Positions 7,785 to 16,331 are shown, counted from the stretch's first letter. The stretch is 38,151 nt of DNA from CAZOEL01 sp964578835 (GCA_964578835.1 CAZOEL010000070.1:1-38151); one strand, 5' to 3'. Notes: a model not told the origin generated them from the letters alone. Translations and numbers: made by a program.

Positions 7785-9857
7785 ATGAAGAGCGCAATGG
7801 AAGGTATAAAGAGGACGGGACGAGGGACAGCGGGGCTTATCACGGGAGTTGTTCTGATGGTTCTTATAGCGGCGCCGAACGCTTTTGCAGCGGGGTTGCT
7901 CAAGCCTCTCAACGGAGCAAGCCCGCCGATGCACATGAAGTCGCACGATGTGAGCGTAACGATCAACAACGGCTTCGCAAAAACCGAGGTGGATCAAGTT
8001 TTCATGAATGACGGGGATCAGGATCTGGAAGCGCTTTACACCTTTCCTGCGCCGAAACAGGCGAGTCTCTCTGAGCTGAGTCTCTGGATTGATGGAAAAG
8101 AAATCATGGGCGAAGTGCTTGAAAAGGAGAAGGCGCGGAGCGCCTACGAAAAACAGAAGGCTCAAGGGAAAGAGACCGCTCTTGCTGAAAAGGATGACTT
8201 CAAGACTTTCAACGTAAGCGTCGGCGTAGTGCGCGCGAGATCGGAAGCTCGAGTTCGGCTCGTCTACTATCAGCCAATAGAGATCGACCTCAATGTGGGA
8301 CGCTATCTTTATCCCTTGGCGGAAGGGAATGTCGATGACCGGCGCATACAATTCTGGTCCGTGGACGATGCAATCCGCGAGAGCTTCAGCTTCAATCTGA
8401 CCCTCAAGTCGGCTTTTCCGGTAAAAGATGTACGACTGCCCGAATTTCAGGATAAAGCCGTGATTGAGAAACAGACGAATCATGGAGAAGAAGCGTTTGC
8501 AGGCGACGTTTACCGCGTGAAGCTGGAAAACCGGGAAGGCGCTAACCTTTCGAAAGATATAGTCTTCTACTACCGACTCGATGATGCCGTCCCCGCTCGG
8601 CTCGAGCTTATTCCATACCGCGAAGGGCCTGACAAGACCGGCGCTTTCATGGTGGTCGTGACTCCCGCAGCTTCATTGAAGCGCATCTCGGAGGGTGTAG
8701 ACTGGACCTTTGTCCTCGATGTTTCCGGCAGCATGGCGGGAAATAAGATTGCCAAGCTTGCCGACGGAGTGTCGCAGGTTCTTGGAAAGATGTCTCCAAA
8801 CGACCGGTTCCGCATCGTTACTTTCAATTCTAGAGCAGCCGACTTCAGCGGGGGCTTCGTTCAGGCAACGCCGGAGAATGTGCAGACTTACGTAACCCGG
8901 ATAAAGCAGATCCAGACCGAGGGCAGCACCGCACTCTTCGATGGCCTCGATATGGCGTGCCGAATGCTCGACGCCGACCGGACAACGGGAATTATCCTGG
9001 CAACCGATGGAGTCTGCAATGAAGGCCCTACGAAGCATGAAGATTTTCTTAAGCTCATAAAGGGTTACGACGTTCGCCTCTTCACGATGGTGATAGGAAA
9101 CAGCGCGAATCAGCCCCTGATGGACAAGTTGGCTAAAGAGTCCGGAGGCTTCGCCATGAACATATCCGAAAGCGACGATATTACGGGGAGAATCATCCAG
9201 GCAAAGGCTAAAGTGCTCCATGAATGCCTCCACGACGTGAAGCTCACTTTTCACGGTGAAAAGACAAAAGATCTCACTCCTGCGCGCCTTGGGAGCCTCT
9301 ATATGGGACAGCAGCTTGTGATGTTCGGCAGATACGACGGACACGGCGAAGTAGAGCTCGAGCTGAAGGCGAAGATTTCTGGGCGTGAGCAGACTTGGCG
9401 AACCAAAGCCGATCTGCCGCTGGTGGATGCGGATAACCCGGAAGTGGAAAGGCTATGGGCTCTTTCCGCCATAGACGACAAAATGGAGATCATCAGGGAA
9501 AATGGAGAAACCGATGCGCTCAGGCAGGCCGTAGTTGATTTCGGGAAAGAATACTCGCTTGTGACGGATTACACCTCGATGATTGTGCTGCGCGATGAGG
9601 AAATGGAAGAAGAGGGGGCCGAGCGTAAGAATGCGATAAGGGTGGATCGTGAACGACAGGCGCGGCAGATTCGCGATGCCGCGCCCGTGAAAAGCTACAG
9701 AGTGGACGAGCCCAAGGTTAACGAGTCTGCGGAGAACGGGGGGATGTTCGGAGGAGCATCCGCACCGAGAATAGGAAGCGGCCCCGTCGGACCTCTGTTC
9801 GTAGCCTTCGCCTGGTGGCTAAACCGCAGGAAACGGCAAGGCGATTCCGACCTTTGA
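7785..9857 (+). CDS. Secreted VIT/VWA domain protein with C-terminal sorting tail
   Basis: This 690-residue exported protein combines an N-terminal signal peptide (to about 36, A-F-A-A), a VIT domain (about 40-165, with the Y-E-K-Q-K-A-Q-G-K-E-T-A-L-A-E-K segment typical of inter-alpha-trypsin inhibitor-like proteins) and a von Willebrand A domain. The VWA domain has an intact metal site, D-V-S-G-S at 312-316, and the later A-T-D-G. VWA domains bind metal and protein ligands. The tail is G/S/P-rich (G-G-M-F-G-G at 652-657, G-S-G at 664-666), then a short hydrophobic stretch (V-G-P-L-F-V-A-F-A-W-W-L, 668-679), then R-R-K-R at 681-684. This is the layout of C-terminal sorting signals such as GlyGly-CTERM. 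The rhombosortase gene directly downstream fits this as its substrate. AAGGAG precedes the ATG (GGAAGGAGAAAGGCC). The same VIT/VWA type is a known target of dedicated sortases in other proteobacteria. Confidence 0.9.
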   Translation: MKSAMEGIKRTGRGTAGLITGVVLMVLIAAPNAFAAGLLKPLNGASPPMHMKSHDVSVTINNGFAKTEVDQVFMNDGDQDLEALYTFPAPKQASLSELSLWIDGKEIMGEVLEKEKARSAYEKQKAQGKETALAEKDDFKTFNVSVGVVRARSEARVRLVYYQPIEIDLNVGRYLYPLAEGNVDDRRIQFWSVDDAIRESFSFNLTLKSAFPVKDVRLPEFQDKAVIEKQTNHGEEAFAGDVYRVKLENREGANLSKDIVFYYRLDDAVPARLELIPYREGPDKTGAFMVVVTPAASLKRISEGVDWTFVLDVSGSMAGNKIAKLADGVSQVLGKMSPNDRFRIVTFNSRAADFSGGFVQATPENVQTYVTRIKQIQTEGSTALFDGLDMACRMLDADRTTGIILATDGVCNEGPTKHEDFLKLIKGYDVRLFTMVIGNSANQPLMDKLAKESGGFAMNISESDDITGRIIQAKAKVLHECLHDVKLTFHGEKTKDLTPARLGSLYMGQQLVMFGRYDGHGEVELELKAKISGREQTWRTKADLPLVDADNPEVERLWALSAIDDKMEIIRENGETDALRQAVVDFGKEYSLVTDYTSMIVLRDEEMEEEGAERKNAIRVDRERQARQIRDAAPVKSYRVDEPKVNESAENGGMFGGASAPRIGSGPVGPLFVAFAWWLNRRKRQGDSDL

Positions 9858-9933
9858 TCATCTATGAGGCGCAGGAGTGACCTCTGCGCCTCTGCTCCAT
9901 TTGTGCAAGCGAGGATGCATTCGGGAGAGACCA

Positions 9934-10617
9934 ATGAGCTTATGGGACAAATCAATCGATCGCTGCAGATCTTGGGAGCTTGCATTCTTTGTCGCTATTC
10001 TGGCGTCTTTCAATGCGCCTTTGTTCGGCGGCGGATTATGCAAGGGAATGATATTCATTCCAAACTTGGTGGAAAAGGGCGAGTGGTGGCGAGTGGCGGC
10101 TCATCCCTTCGTGCATCTTAGCTGGTGGCACTTGCTGCTCGACGCCGGAGCTTTCTTGCTTTTGTACAAGGGGCTTCTGGAGCGGAGCGCGATTAAGAGA
10201 ATCGGGTATGTGATTGTCTGCGCAATGGGGAGCCTTCTTGCTGTCACCTTGACATCGCCAGTCGTGCAGACTTTGGGGTTTTGTGGACTTTCAGGCGCAG
10301 CCCATGGTCTCATGGCGATATCGGCGCTCGAGAGCGTGAAAAAAGGCGCCTTGGATGGAAAAAGGGATTCATTTGGTGTAATTAGCCTGTGTATCGTAGT
10401 GGCAAAGAGCGCCTTCGAGGTCATTCATGGGCGTGTACTCTTTGACTTTCTTCACTTTGGAATGGTTGGCTCGCCAATCCCGGCGAGTCATGCCGGCGGA
10501 GTGCTAGCAGGCATAGGCGCTTTTCTCTTATTTTGGTCATTATCCCGCTGGACGACAAGGGCTCGAGAGAAGAGAGTCGTTGTCGCGAATCATATTGAAT
10601 GGAGCAGGCAGGCATGA
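9934..10617 (+). CDS. rrtA: Rhombosortase (rhomboid-family intramembrane serine protease)
   Basis: This 227-residue inner-membrane protease is predicted to cut the C-terminal sorting tail of exported proteins. Seen: several hydrophobic segments, the G-E-W-W-R-V motif at 49-54, H-P-F-V-H-L-S-W-W-H-L-L (57-68) matching the rhomboid H-x3-H-x3-H region, the catalytic serine S120 in G-L-S-G followed by A-A-H-G, and the catalytic histidine H186 in A-S-H-A-G-G. G-L-S-G-x-x-H-G is characteristic of rhombosortase rather than GlpG-type rhomboids. ATG 9934 is used because GGGAGAG lies four bases upstream; the frame is open to 9877 without a better site. It follows the VIT/VWA gene by 76 bases and its TGA overlaps the next ATG (ATGA). 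The name rests on motifs and context. Confidence 0.85.
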   Translation: MSLWDKSIDRCRSWELAFFVAILASFNAPLFGGGLCKGMIFIPNLVEKGEWWRVAAHPFVHLSWWHLLLDAGAFLLLYKGLLERSAIKRIGYVIVCAMGSLLAVTLTSPVVQTLGFCGLSGAAHGLMAISALESVKKGALDGKRDSFGVISLCIVVAKSAFEVIHGRVLFDFLHFGMVGSPIPASHAGGVLAGIGAFLLFWSLSRWTTRAREKRVVVANHIEWSRQA

Positions 10618-11888
10618 GCCTTAGTTTTTTAGGAGACTCTCTCAAGCTCACCATGAAGGTGAGGAGCATTTTCCTGTGCATATTGGGGATTTCATGGTTT
10701 TGGGTTCTCGGAGCGGCTTTTCTCTTACTTCTTCCCCTTTACTGCAAGGAATTTCTTCATGCGGATGAATCTGTAACAACTTTCTTTCTGGCGCTCTTCT
10801 CCATCGGAGTTGGGGCGGGAGCCCTTTTGCGCCATCGCCTGAGCTTCCAAAAGCTGGAGCTTGGGCTGGTTCCCATCGGATCGATCGGCATATCGCTCTT
10901 TGCTTTCGATCTTTTTCTGGCCGGCCGCCCCGCTTCGCTTGCAACTGCTCCGGGTGAGAACTTATCATTCTTGATGCTTCTTTCCGCTGCAGGCGGAATC
11001 CGCATTGCCGCCGATTTACTGCTCCTCGCCATATCGAGCGGCCTTTTTGTCGTCCCGCTATACACTTACATCCAGATCCACTCAAACAAAGCCGACCGTT
11101 CCCGAATCATTGCGGGGAGTAATATTCTGAATGGATTCTTCATTATTTTTTCTTCCTTTGCGATTTTCCTGCTCTTTTCTTTGGGCTTTACAATCCCTCG
11201 GATGTTTCTCCTCCTTTCTATTGTGAACTTGATTGTGGCTGCCCATTTGTACAAAGTCATCCCGGAATTCATGCTGCGCTTCCTTTGCTGGATCTTCGCC
11301 AACGCAATGTACCGGCTCAGGGTGGTGGGTCGAGAGAATATACCGCTCGAAGGACCTGCGGTTCTGGCCTGCAATCATGTGAGCTACGTCGACTGGTTGA
11401 TCATCGCCAGCGCCTCTCAGAGGCCCATCCGGTTCGTCATGCACTATGTTTTTTTTAATATTCCATGGTCGGGCAGGATATTCAGAGACGCCAAAGTAAT
11501 TCCGATTGCGGGCTCGTTCGAAGATCCACAAATTCTGGAGTCCGCGTTCGACCGGATTGCCGAAGAATTGAGGCGTGGGGAGATGGTGTGCATATTCCCC
11601 GAAGGCCGGCTCACGAGAGATGGCGCTGTAAGGAAGCTTAGGCCGGGCGTCGAGAGGATCGTTCAAACAACGCCCGTCCCGGTAATTCCAATGTATCTTG
11701 ACGGCCTCTGGGGCAGCTTTTTTAGCAGGAAGTATGGACGGCCCATGAGCAAGCCTTTTAGAAGATTCTGGTCTCGAGTTTCCCTAAGAATTGGAGCCCC
11801 GATTCCCCCTGAGAACTTCTCCGCAGCAAATCTCCAGGAGCGCATACACGAACTGGCAAACGCCGGTGGGATACAAGGAAAGGGCTGA
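10614..11888 (+). CDS. Half-LplT (MFS) / PlsC acyltransferase fusion
   Basis: This 424-residue membrane protein matches the C-terminal two thirds of LplT-PlsC fusions, which flip and reacylate lysophospholipids. Residues 18-215 hold six hydrophobic helices similar to the second half of LplT (G-I-S-W-F-W-V-L-G-A, D-E-S-V-T-T-F-F-L-A-L-F-S-I-G-V-G). Residues 235-424 are a PlsC/LPLAT acyltransferase domain with N-H-V-S-Y-V-D (H255, D260) and F-P-E-G-R-L-T-R (328-335), both intact. The first six helices usual for an MFS protein are absent, yet the gene starts cleanly at an ATGA overlap with the rhombosortase stop, with GGAG upstream, so it looks like a coupled functional gene rather than debris. 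The likely reaction is acyl transfer to a lysophospholipid such as lyso-PE. A role in the rhombosortase pathway is inference. Confidence 0.85.
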   Translation: MSLSFLGDSLKLTMKVRSIFLCILGISWFWVLGAAFLLLLPLYCKEFLHADESVTTFFLALFSIGVGAGALLRHRLSFQKLELGLVPIGSIGISLFAFDLFLAGRPASLATAPGENLSFLMLLSAAGGIRIAADLLLLAISSGLFVVPLYTYIQIHSNKADRSRIIAGSNILNGFFIIFSSFAIFLLFSLGFTIPRMFLLLSIVNLIVAAHLYKVIPEFMLRFLCWIFANAMYRLRVVGRENIPLEGPAVLACNHVSYVDWLIIASASQRPIRFVMHYVFFNIPWSGRIFRDAKVIPIAGSFEDPQILESAFDRIAEELRRGEMVCIFPEGRLTRDGAVRKLRPGVERIVQTTPVPVIPMYLDGLWGSFFSRKYGRPMSKPFRRFWSRVSLRIGAPIPPENFSAANLQERIHELANAGGIQGKG

Positions 11889-11905
11889 AAAGGGCGCTGT
11901 TATGG

Positions 11906-11949
11906 GAGAAGATCGGAGCAAACAATCTTGTTCTTGCTCCGATCTTCTC
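11906..11949. terminator. Hairpin between convergent genes (bidirectional terminator)
   Basis: This is a perfect 16-bp stem (11906-11921 with 11934-11949) and a 12-base loop, lying between the stop of the acyltransferase (11888) and the stop of the Spy-like gene (11968, - strand). The T tracts are weak on both sides, so efficiency is uncertain. Confidence 0.65.
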
Positions 11950-11967
11950 TTCAACTAATGAGCATTA

Positions 11968-12477
11968 TCAGTGGGCGCATTTTCCGCGACGAGGACCCCG
12001 CGAATCGAGCAGCTTTTGCGCTTCCGCCCGCTGTTCCTCGGTCAACACGGCGAAGATTTTGGCTTTGCCTTGTTCCTTCGCAACGATCAGTTCGGTCATT
12101 GTTGTCGCCTGCTGAGTCGCAATGTTTCGCACCTGATCCTCATCGAATACGCCGTCTTTTGATAGCTCGCGCAGAGCTTCCCGGTTCTTCTTGAGCTCGG
12201 CGATGTGAGGAGCTACTTTGGTCTTCTGCTCGGCAAAAATTGACTTGATCTCTGCGTCCTGCGCCTCTGTGAGGTCGAGTTGGCGGAGTATCCTGTGGGC
12301 AAATTTTATTCCATGCCCGCCTCCATGCCTTTTGTGCCCACGTTCGAACGTTTGTTCCTCAGCCGCCTTTTTGGCGTTTGGGGCGCCATCCTGCGCATTG
12401 GAAACACTCAAGCCGAATGCAAGAAGCGACAAGGCGATAACGGAAACGCGAAACGTGGTAGCGATAATCTCTTTCAT
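11968..12477 (-). CDS. Spy/CpxP-family periplasmic chaperone
   Basis: This is a 169-residue periplasmic stress protein. It has an N-terminal signal peptide (hydrophobic to about 26, S-V-S-N-A-Q), a histidine/glycine-rich stretch (R-G-H-K-R-H-G-G-G-H) that could bind metal, then a helical domain with two copies of the family's L-T-x-x-Q motif: L-D-L-T-E-A-Q near 70 and V-L-T-E-E-Q-R near 145. Spy and CpxP help folding of envelope proteins, and CpxP also tempers the Cpx sensor. ATG 12477 has AAGGAG seven bases ahead. It is divergent from a CpxR-like regulator with GTAAA boxes between, so induction by that regulator on envelope stress is likely. Spy, CpxP and the metal-binding ZraP cannot be told apart here. 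Confidence 0.87.
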   Translation of the reverse strand: MKEIIATTFRVSVIALSLLAFGLSVSNAQDGAPNAKKAAEEQTFERGHKRHGGGHGIKFAHRILRQLDLTEAQDAEIKSIFAEQKTKVAPHIAELKKNREALRELSKDGVFDEDQVRNIATQQATTMTELIVAKEQGKAKIFAVLTEEQRAEAQKLLDSRGPRRGKCAH

Positions 12478-12796
12478 TCTTTTCTCCTTTTTGAGCCCGG
12501 CTTTTTCATCCAGCCCGAAGCTCGATTGGTTGACATGCTCCTGTTTGCTTCCAGCCCATCTTAGGATGGGCGCCTCACAACACCCATGGGTTAAATTGTT
12601 TTGTTGTGATAAATAATAAACAGGTTTTTCGATGCGGGGCGTAAAGAGTCGGTTAACCAGGGTAAAGTAGTGTAAACCGGCTTTATGAGCGTCTTAAGAT
12701 TTCTTTACAAATGTGACTGAATTTCATGGCTTGTCGCGGGCTGGCCATATGGAGCGCCGTGTGGCGGTCCGCGAAAGATTTGGAACATGGTGGCTT
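12478..12796. other. Divergent promoter region of the Spy-like and CpxR-like genes
   Basis: These 319 bases hold no gene. They contain the phased GTAAA boxes and, on the Spy side, an A/T-rich stretch near 12597-12620 that could hold the -10 region. A reverse half-site TTTAC is at 12704-12708. Confidence 0.55.
12641..12676. promoter_or_regulatory. CpxR-type operator: three phased GTAAA boxes
   Basis: GTAAA occurs at 12641-12645, 12662-12666 and 12672-12676. The last two form GTAAA-N5-GTAAA, the exact CpxR consensus. The first is 21 bases before the second, so all three lie on the same helix face. The site is between the Spy-like gene (starts 12477, -) and the CpxR-like gene (starts 12797, +) and probably controls both. 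Confidence 0.7.
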
Positions 12797-13531
12797 ATGA
12801 AGCACATCCTGGTAATTGACGATGACATGGAGCTGTGTGAGCTCCTCGAGGAATACTTGGGCAGGGAGGGATTTGCGATCGATTCCGCTCATGACGGCAA
12901 AGAAGGGCTCGATAAGGCTCTCGCGGGAGATTATGCGCTCATCGTGCTCGACATTATGCTGCCTTCCTTGAACGGTTTCCAGGTCTTGCAGGGCATGCGC
13001 TCAAAGTCGAGCGATGTGCCGGTTTTAATGCTTACTGCGCGGGGAGAGGACGTAGACCGCATAGTGGGGCTCGAGATGGGCGCCGATGATTATCTGCCCA
13101 AACCTTTCAATCCTCGTGAGCTTGTCGCGCGGATTCGCGCCATTCTGCGCAGAGCGTCCGTCAATCCCGATGAACCGCCCAACCATGAGGCATCCGAGAA
13201 GATTGTCGCGGGCGATGTGGAAATGAACGTGGGGGTGCGCACTGTACACTGTAATGGAAAGGGGGTCGACCTCACCTATGTTGAGTTCAACCTGCTCGAA
13301 ATGCTCTTGCGCAATGCGGGCCGCGTCGTCAGAAGGGAAGATCTGGCTCAGGGGGCTTTGGGCCGCAGCCTTGGACTTTTCGACCGAAGCATAGATGTGC
13401 ATATTAGCAGCCTTCGAAAGAAGCTTGGTCCTCTTCCGACGGGCATCGAAAGAATCAAGACCGTGCGCGGCGCCGGCTACCTCTATGTGCCGGCGGCTCA
13501 CGCCGCCGAAAATGACGTAGGCGCCGAATAA
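12797..13531 (+). CDS. OmpR/CpxR-family response regulator
   Basis: This 244-residue DNA-binding response regulator has an N-terminal receiver with D-D-D (10-12), the phospho-acceptor aspartate in V-L-D-I-M-L-P-S, the threonine in L-T-A-R-G and the lysine in L-P-K-P-F. A C-terminal winged helix follows (D-L-T-Y-V-E-F-N-L-L, I-D-V-H-I-S-S-L-R-K-K-L-G, I-K-T-V-R-G-A-G-Y-L-Y). ATG 12797 is taken because the receiver begins there (M-K-H-I-L-V-I-D-D-D); an earlier ATG at 12713 adds 28 unrelated residues. It is most like CpxR by the neighbouring Spy-like gene and the GTAAA-N5-GTAAA box. No CpxA-like sensor kinase follows, so the partner is elsewhere or absent. Confidence 0.9.
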   Translation: MKHILVIDDDMELCELLEEYLGREGFAIDSAHDGKEGLDKALAGDYALIVLDIMLPSLNGFQVLQGMRSKSSDVPVLMLTARGEDVDRIVGLEMGADDYLPKPFNPRELVARIRAILRRASVNPDEPPNHEASEKIVAGDVEMNVGVRTVHCNGKGVDLTYVEFNLLEMLLRNAGRVVRREDLAQGALGRSLGLFDRSIDVHISSLRKKLGPLPTGIERIKTVRGAGYLYVPAAHAAENDVGAE

Positions 13532-13991
13532 AGGATCGCGTAAGAACGGGATCTAGCAGCCTTTTTTACAGCGACGCAAAATTTGAAGAGTCTTTTCAGC
13601 TTCCTCGCCTTCGCCTTCACTGTTACGTCCATAATAACACCGAGAGCGACAATCTGTTGGATCAAGTCCGGATTATCCCTGAGCGGCTGTTCGCATTTTA
13701 ATATGTAAGGCGCCTACAGTGCTCGTACTCCAGCCTACCGCCTTATGCATGGGAAAAATACAATGTTCACCCCATTTTACTTCGGCAGGGAATTAACTAG
13801 TTTAGGAGTCAACAAACTTTGGCGTTTCCTTTTGCTAGTGTGAATGACTCCAGGTGAGTATCAGGAGCCGCACCAGCGTTTAATTTTCTGTTGAATCAAT
13901 GAACTTTGACCCTCTACTAGAGAGATTACAGGCGTTAGCCTCCAAGTTCGATGAGTCGATCGCAATCCCAATGCAAGGGGCCGGAGGAACT
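13532..13991. other. Intergenic region upstream of phaE
   Basis: About 460 bases lie between the CpxR-like gene and phaE. No gene, RNA or clear hairpin was seen. It should contain the phaE promoter, but no -35/-10 or -24/-12 pair stands out. Confidence 0.45.
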
Positions 13992-14933
13992 ATGGAAAAA
14001 GAGCAGCAGGCGAAGGAAGGCTTTGAGAATCTTACGTATACCTGGATGAAATCGGTGGGTGATTTTTGGAGCCAGTCCATGGCCGGTATGTGGGCGGGGC
14101 CGGGCATGAACTTTGGTCAGGGGGAAGGCAAGAGCTCGGAGAGCGCGATGGAGCAGTGGTGGAAGGACGCTTTCAAAACCACTCAGGCAATCTATGCGCC
14201 TTTCCTTGCCAAAAGCTGGCCCCAGGGAGAAGAGCTTGGACGGAAAATGAGCAATGCGCCTGAAATGCTTCTGGGCTTTGCTCAGATGGGCCTCGAAGGA
14301 TATCTCGATTTTGAAAAGCAGTGGCTTCAAGCCATTATGATGGAAGGCGGCCCCGGCGCATCGGGCGAGGATCTCAAGAAGGCTCCCGCCATATGGATGG
14401 AGCTGTTTCGGAAGATTTCCGGTCCTCTTCTCAATATCCCGGCCCTGGGGCTCACCAGGTCCTATCAGGAGAGGATGAATCAAGCGGTGGAAAGATTCAC
14501 CCATATGTCGTCGGATCTCACGGAGCTTGTCCAACAGCTCTACAAGCCCATAGAGAAAGCTTCGAAGGCCATAGGCGAGCATCTCGAAGAGATGGCGAGG
14601 CAGGGAAAGCTCAGTGGCGAGAGCAGGGAATCCTACAATGCGTGGATCTCGACGCTTGAGAGATGCTACATGGATTTGCTGAGATCTCCCGAATACATCG
14701 AGCTCCTCCACAGAACGGTCAGCGGCTTGAGCGAATACTCCATAGCTAAAGAAGAAGTGTTGAGCGATACTTTGAAGTTTTTTCCCTTCCCTTCCAACAA
14801 GGATTTTGATGAGCTCTCGAAGGAAATCTACCACCTGAAGAAAACTTTGAAGGACTTGAGAAAACGTCTGGAAGCTCAGGAAGAGATACAAAGCAGACAA
14901 GAAGCCATGGAGATTGAAGGACAGAGCCACTGA
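13992..14933 (+). CDS. phaE: Class III PHA synthase subunit PhaE
   Basis: PhaE is the non-catalytic partner that activates PhaC in class III PHA synthases, which make polyhydroxyalkanoate storage granules. The protein (313 residues) has the family's N-terminal tryptophan-rich helices (Y-T-W-M-K-S-V-G-D-F-W), a central A-P-E-M-L-L-G-F-A-Q-M-G-L-E-G-Y segment and a C-terminal part with Y-H-L-K-K-T-L-K-D-L-R-K-R-L, a predicted coiled coil. ATG 13992 is preferred because GGAGG lies four bases upstream and the tryptophan segment then sits near the N terminus as in relatives. An ATG at 13899 would add 31 residues but lacks a ribosome site. phaC follows after 83 bases on the same strand. Confidence 0.87.
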   Translation: MEKEQQAKEGFENLTYTWMKSVGDFWSQSMAGMWAGPGMNFGQGEGKSSESAMEQWWKDAFKTTQAIYAPFLAKSWPQGEELGRKMSNAPEMLLGFAQMGLEGYLDFEKQWLQAIMMEGGPGASGEDLKKAPAIWMELFRKISGPLLNIPALGLTRSYQERMNQAVERFTHMSSDLTELVQQLYKPIEKASKAIGEHLEEMARQGKLSGESRESYNAWISTLERCYMDLLRSPEYIELLHRTVSGLSEYSIAKEEVLSDTLKFFPFPSNKDFDELSKEIYHLKKTLKDLRKRLEAQEEIQSRQEAMEIEGQSH

Positions 14934-15016
14934 GCGCTCGATGTCGGCATGGCGCGGCGTCGAGCGCTCGTCGAACATGTCCCGACTTATGAGCCGGATA
15001 AGGAGAGTGAGGAAGC

Positions 15017-16204
15017 ATGTTTCAGACCGGAATACCCGTAGAGATCATTCTATCGAAGCTTGCAAAGGATCCCGAGAAGATTCATGAGAGGGTGAGGAGA
15101 GCCAAAGACGTGCTCCTCAATCCTCTCGAAACCGATATAGCCACGACCCCCTACGAGGTAGTCTATGAAGAGGACCGAATGAGGGTCAAATATTACTCCT
15201 CGGATAAGTCAAAGAAGGTGAGGACGCCTCTTCTCATCACCTACGCCCTCATAAACAGGGAGACCATGCTCGACCTGCAGCCAGACAGGAGCGTGGTCCG
15301 AAACTTCTTAAAGGAAGGCGTCGATCTCTACGTGATCGACTGGGGCTATCCCACAAGGAAGGATCGCTTCCTGGACATAGATGACCATGTCAACGGCTAT
15401 ATGGACAATGTGGTGGATTTCATAAGGAAAAGGCACGCCACGCAGAAGGTGAACCTCATGGGCGTGTGCATGGGGGGCACCTTCTCGACCATGTACTCCG
15501 CCCTGCACCCCGAGAAGGTCAATACCCTCATCACGACGGTTACGCCCACCAACTTTGAAACCGACAAGGGGCTTCTGCACCTTTGGGGCAAAGGGCTCGA
15601 TGTCGACAAGGTGCTCGAGGCTCATGGCAATATGCCGGGAGATCTCCTCAACGTCGTCTTTCTTCTCCTCAACCCGGCCCGCCTCGTGGTGGACAAGTAC
15701 CTCGGGTTCATCGAGAAGATGGACGATAAGGACTTTGTCGAGAACTTCGTTCGGATGGAGAAGTGGATCTTCGATAGCCCCGATGTGCCAGGAGCCACCT
15801 TCAAAGAATTCATCAAAGACTTCTACCAGAAAAACCTCCTCATCGAGAACAAAAAGGAGCTGGGGGGAAAGAGGGTGGATTTAAAGAAGATCACGATGCC
15901 CGTGCTCAATATCTACGGCAAGTACGACCACCTCGTACCCCCGAGCGCGTGCGATCTCTTCACAAAGAAGGTCGGGAGCAAGGATGTTGAGGATATCTGC
16001 CTCGACACGGGCCATATCGGCATCTATGTGAGCTCCAAGTGCCAGAGGGAGCTTGTCCCCAGGATCGCCAAGTGGCTCAAGGAGCGAGAGATCGAGCAGA
16101 AGAGGGTCGAGCGGAGAAGAAAGCCCGCCAGGACCAAAACAAAAGAGATCCCGACTCATCCCATCTTCAAGAGAGAAGAGCAGAGCAGCGTTTCGCTCGT
16201 GTAA
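15017..16204 (+). CDS. phaC: Class III PHA synthase catalytic subunit PhaC
   Basis: PhaC polymerises 3-hydroxyacyl-CoA into polyester on the granule surface. It is 395 residues, close to class III enzymes. It is an alpha/beta-hydrolase fold with the catalytic triad visible: C151 in the box G-V-C-M-G-G-T, D304 in Y-G-K-Y-D-H-L-V-P-P and H333 in D-T-G-H-I-G. The numbering is within two residues of the well-studied Allochromatium enzyme. The C terminus has a basic extension (R-V-E-R-R-R-K-P-A-R-T-K-T-K). Class I enzymes are much longer at the N terminus, and PhaE next door confirms the class. The ATG has AGGAGAG upstream. No phaA or phaB is in the window, so monomer supply genes lie elsewhere. 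Confidence 0.95.
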   Translation: MFQTGIPVEIILSKLAKDPEKIHERVRRAKDVLLNPLETDIATTPYEVVYEEDRMRVKYYSSDKSKKVRTPLLITYALINRETMLDLQPDRSVVRNFLKEGVDLYVIDWGYPTRKDRFLDIDDHVNGYMDNVVDFIRKRHATQKVNLMGVCMGGTFSTMYSALHPEKVNTLITTVTPTNFETDKGLLHLWGKGLDVDKVLEAHGNMPGDLLNVVFLLLNPARLVVDKYLGFIEKMDDKDFVENFVRMEKWIFDSPDVPGATFKEFIKDFYQKNLLIENKKELGGKRVDLKKITMPVLNIYGKYDHLVPPSACDLFTKKVGSKDVEDICLDTGHIGIYVSSKCQRELVPRIAKWLKEREIEQKRVERRRKPARTKTKEIPTHPIFKREEQSSVSLV

Positions 16205-16280
16205 GCTTCAGGCTTCAGGCCTGGTTATCCGTGAGGCTCCGTATGGCAGTCCCGTCGGAGAAACCCCATAGAACGTCACT

Positions 16281-16331
16281 GCGAAGGCGGGAATCCAGAA
16301 AAATGACTCAAACCTGGATTCCCGCCTTCGC
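16281..16331. repeat. Extragenic palindrome, 18-bp perfect arms
   Basis: GCGAAGGCGGGAATCCAG at 16281-16298 pairs perfectly with 16314-16331 across a 15-base loop. It is in the style of REP-like extragenic repeats and may also act as a terminator for phaC. Confidence 0.75.

Noticed and set aside
10614..11888. Pseudogene of LplT-PlsC
   Set aside because: The start is coupled to the upstream stop (ATGA), a ribosome site is present and all acyltransferase motifs are intact, so a working shortened gene is more likely, though truncation cannot be excluded.
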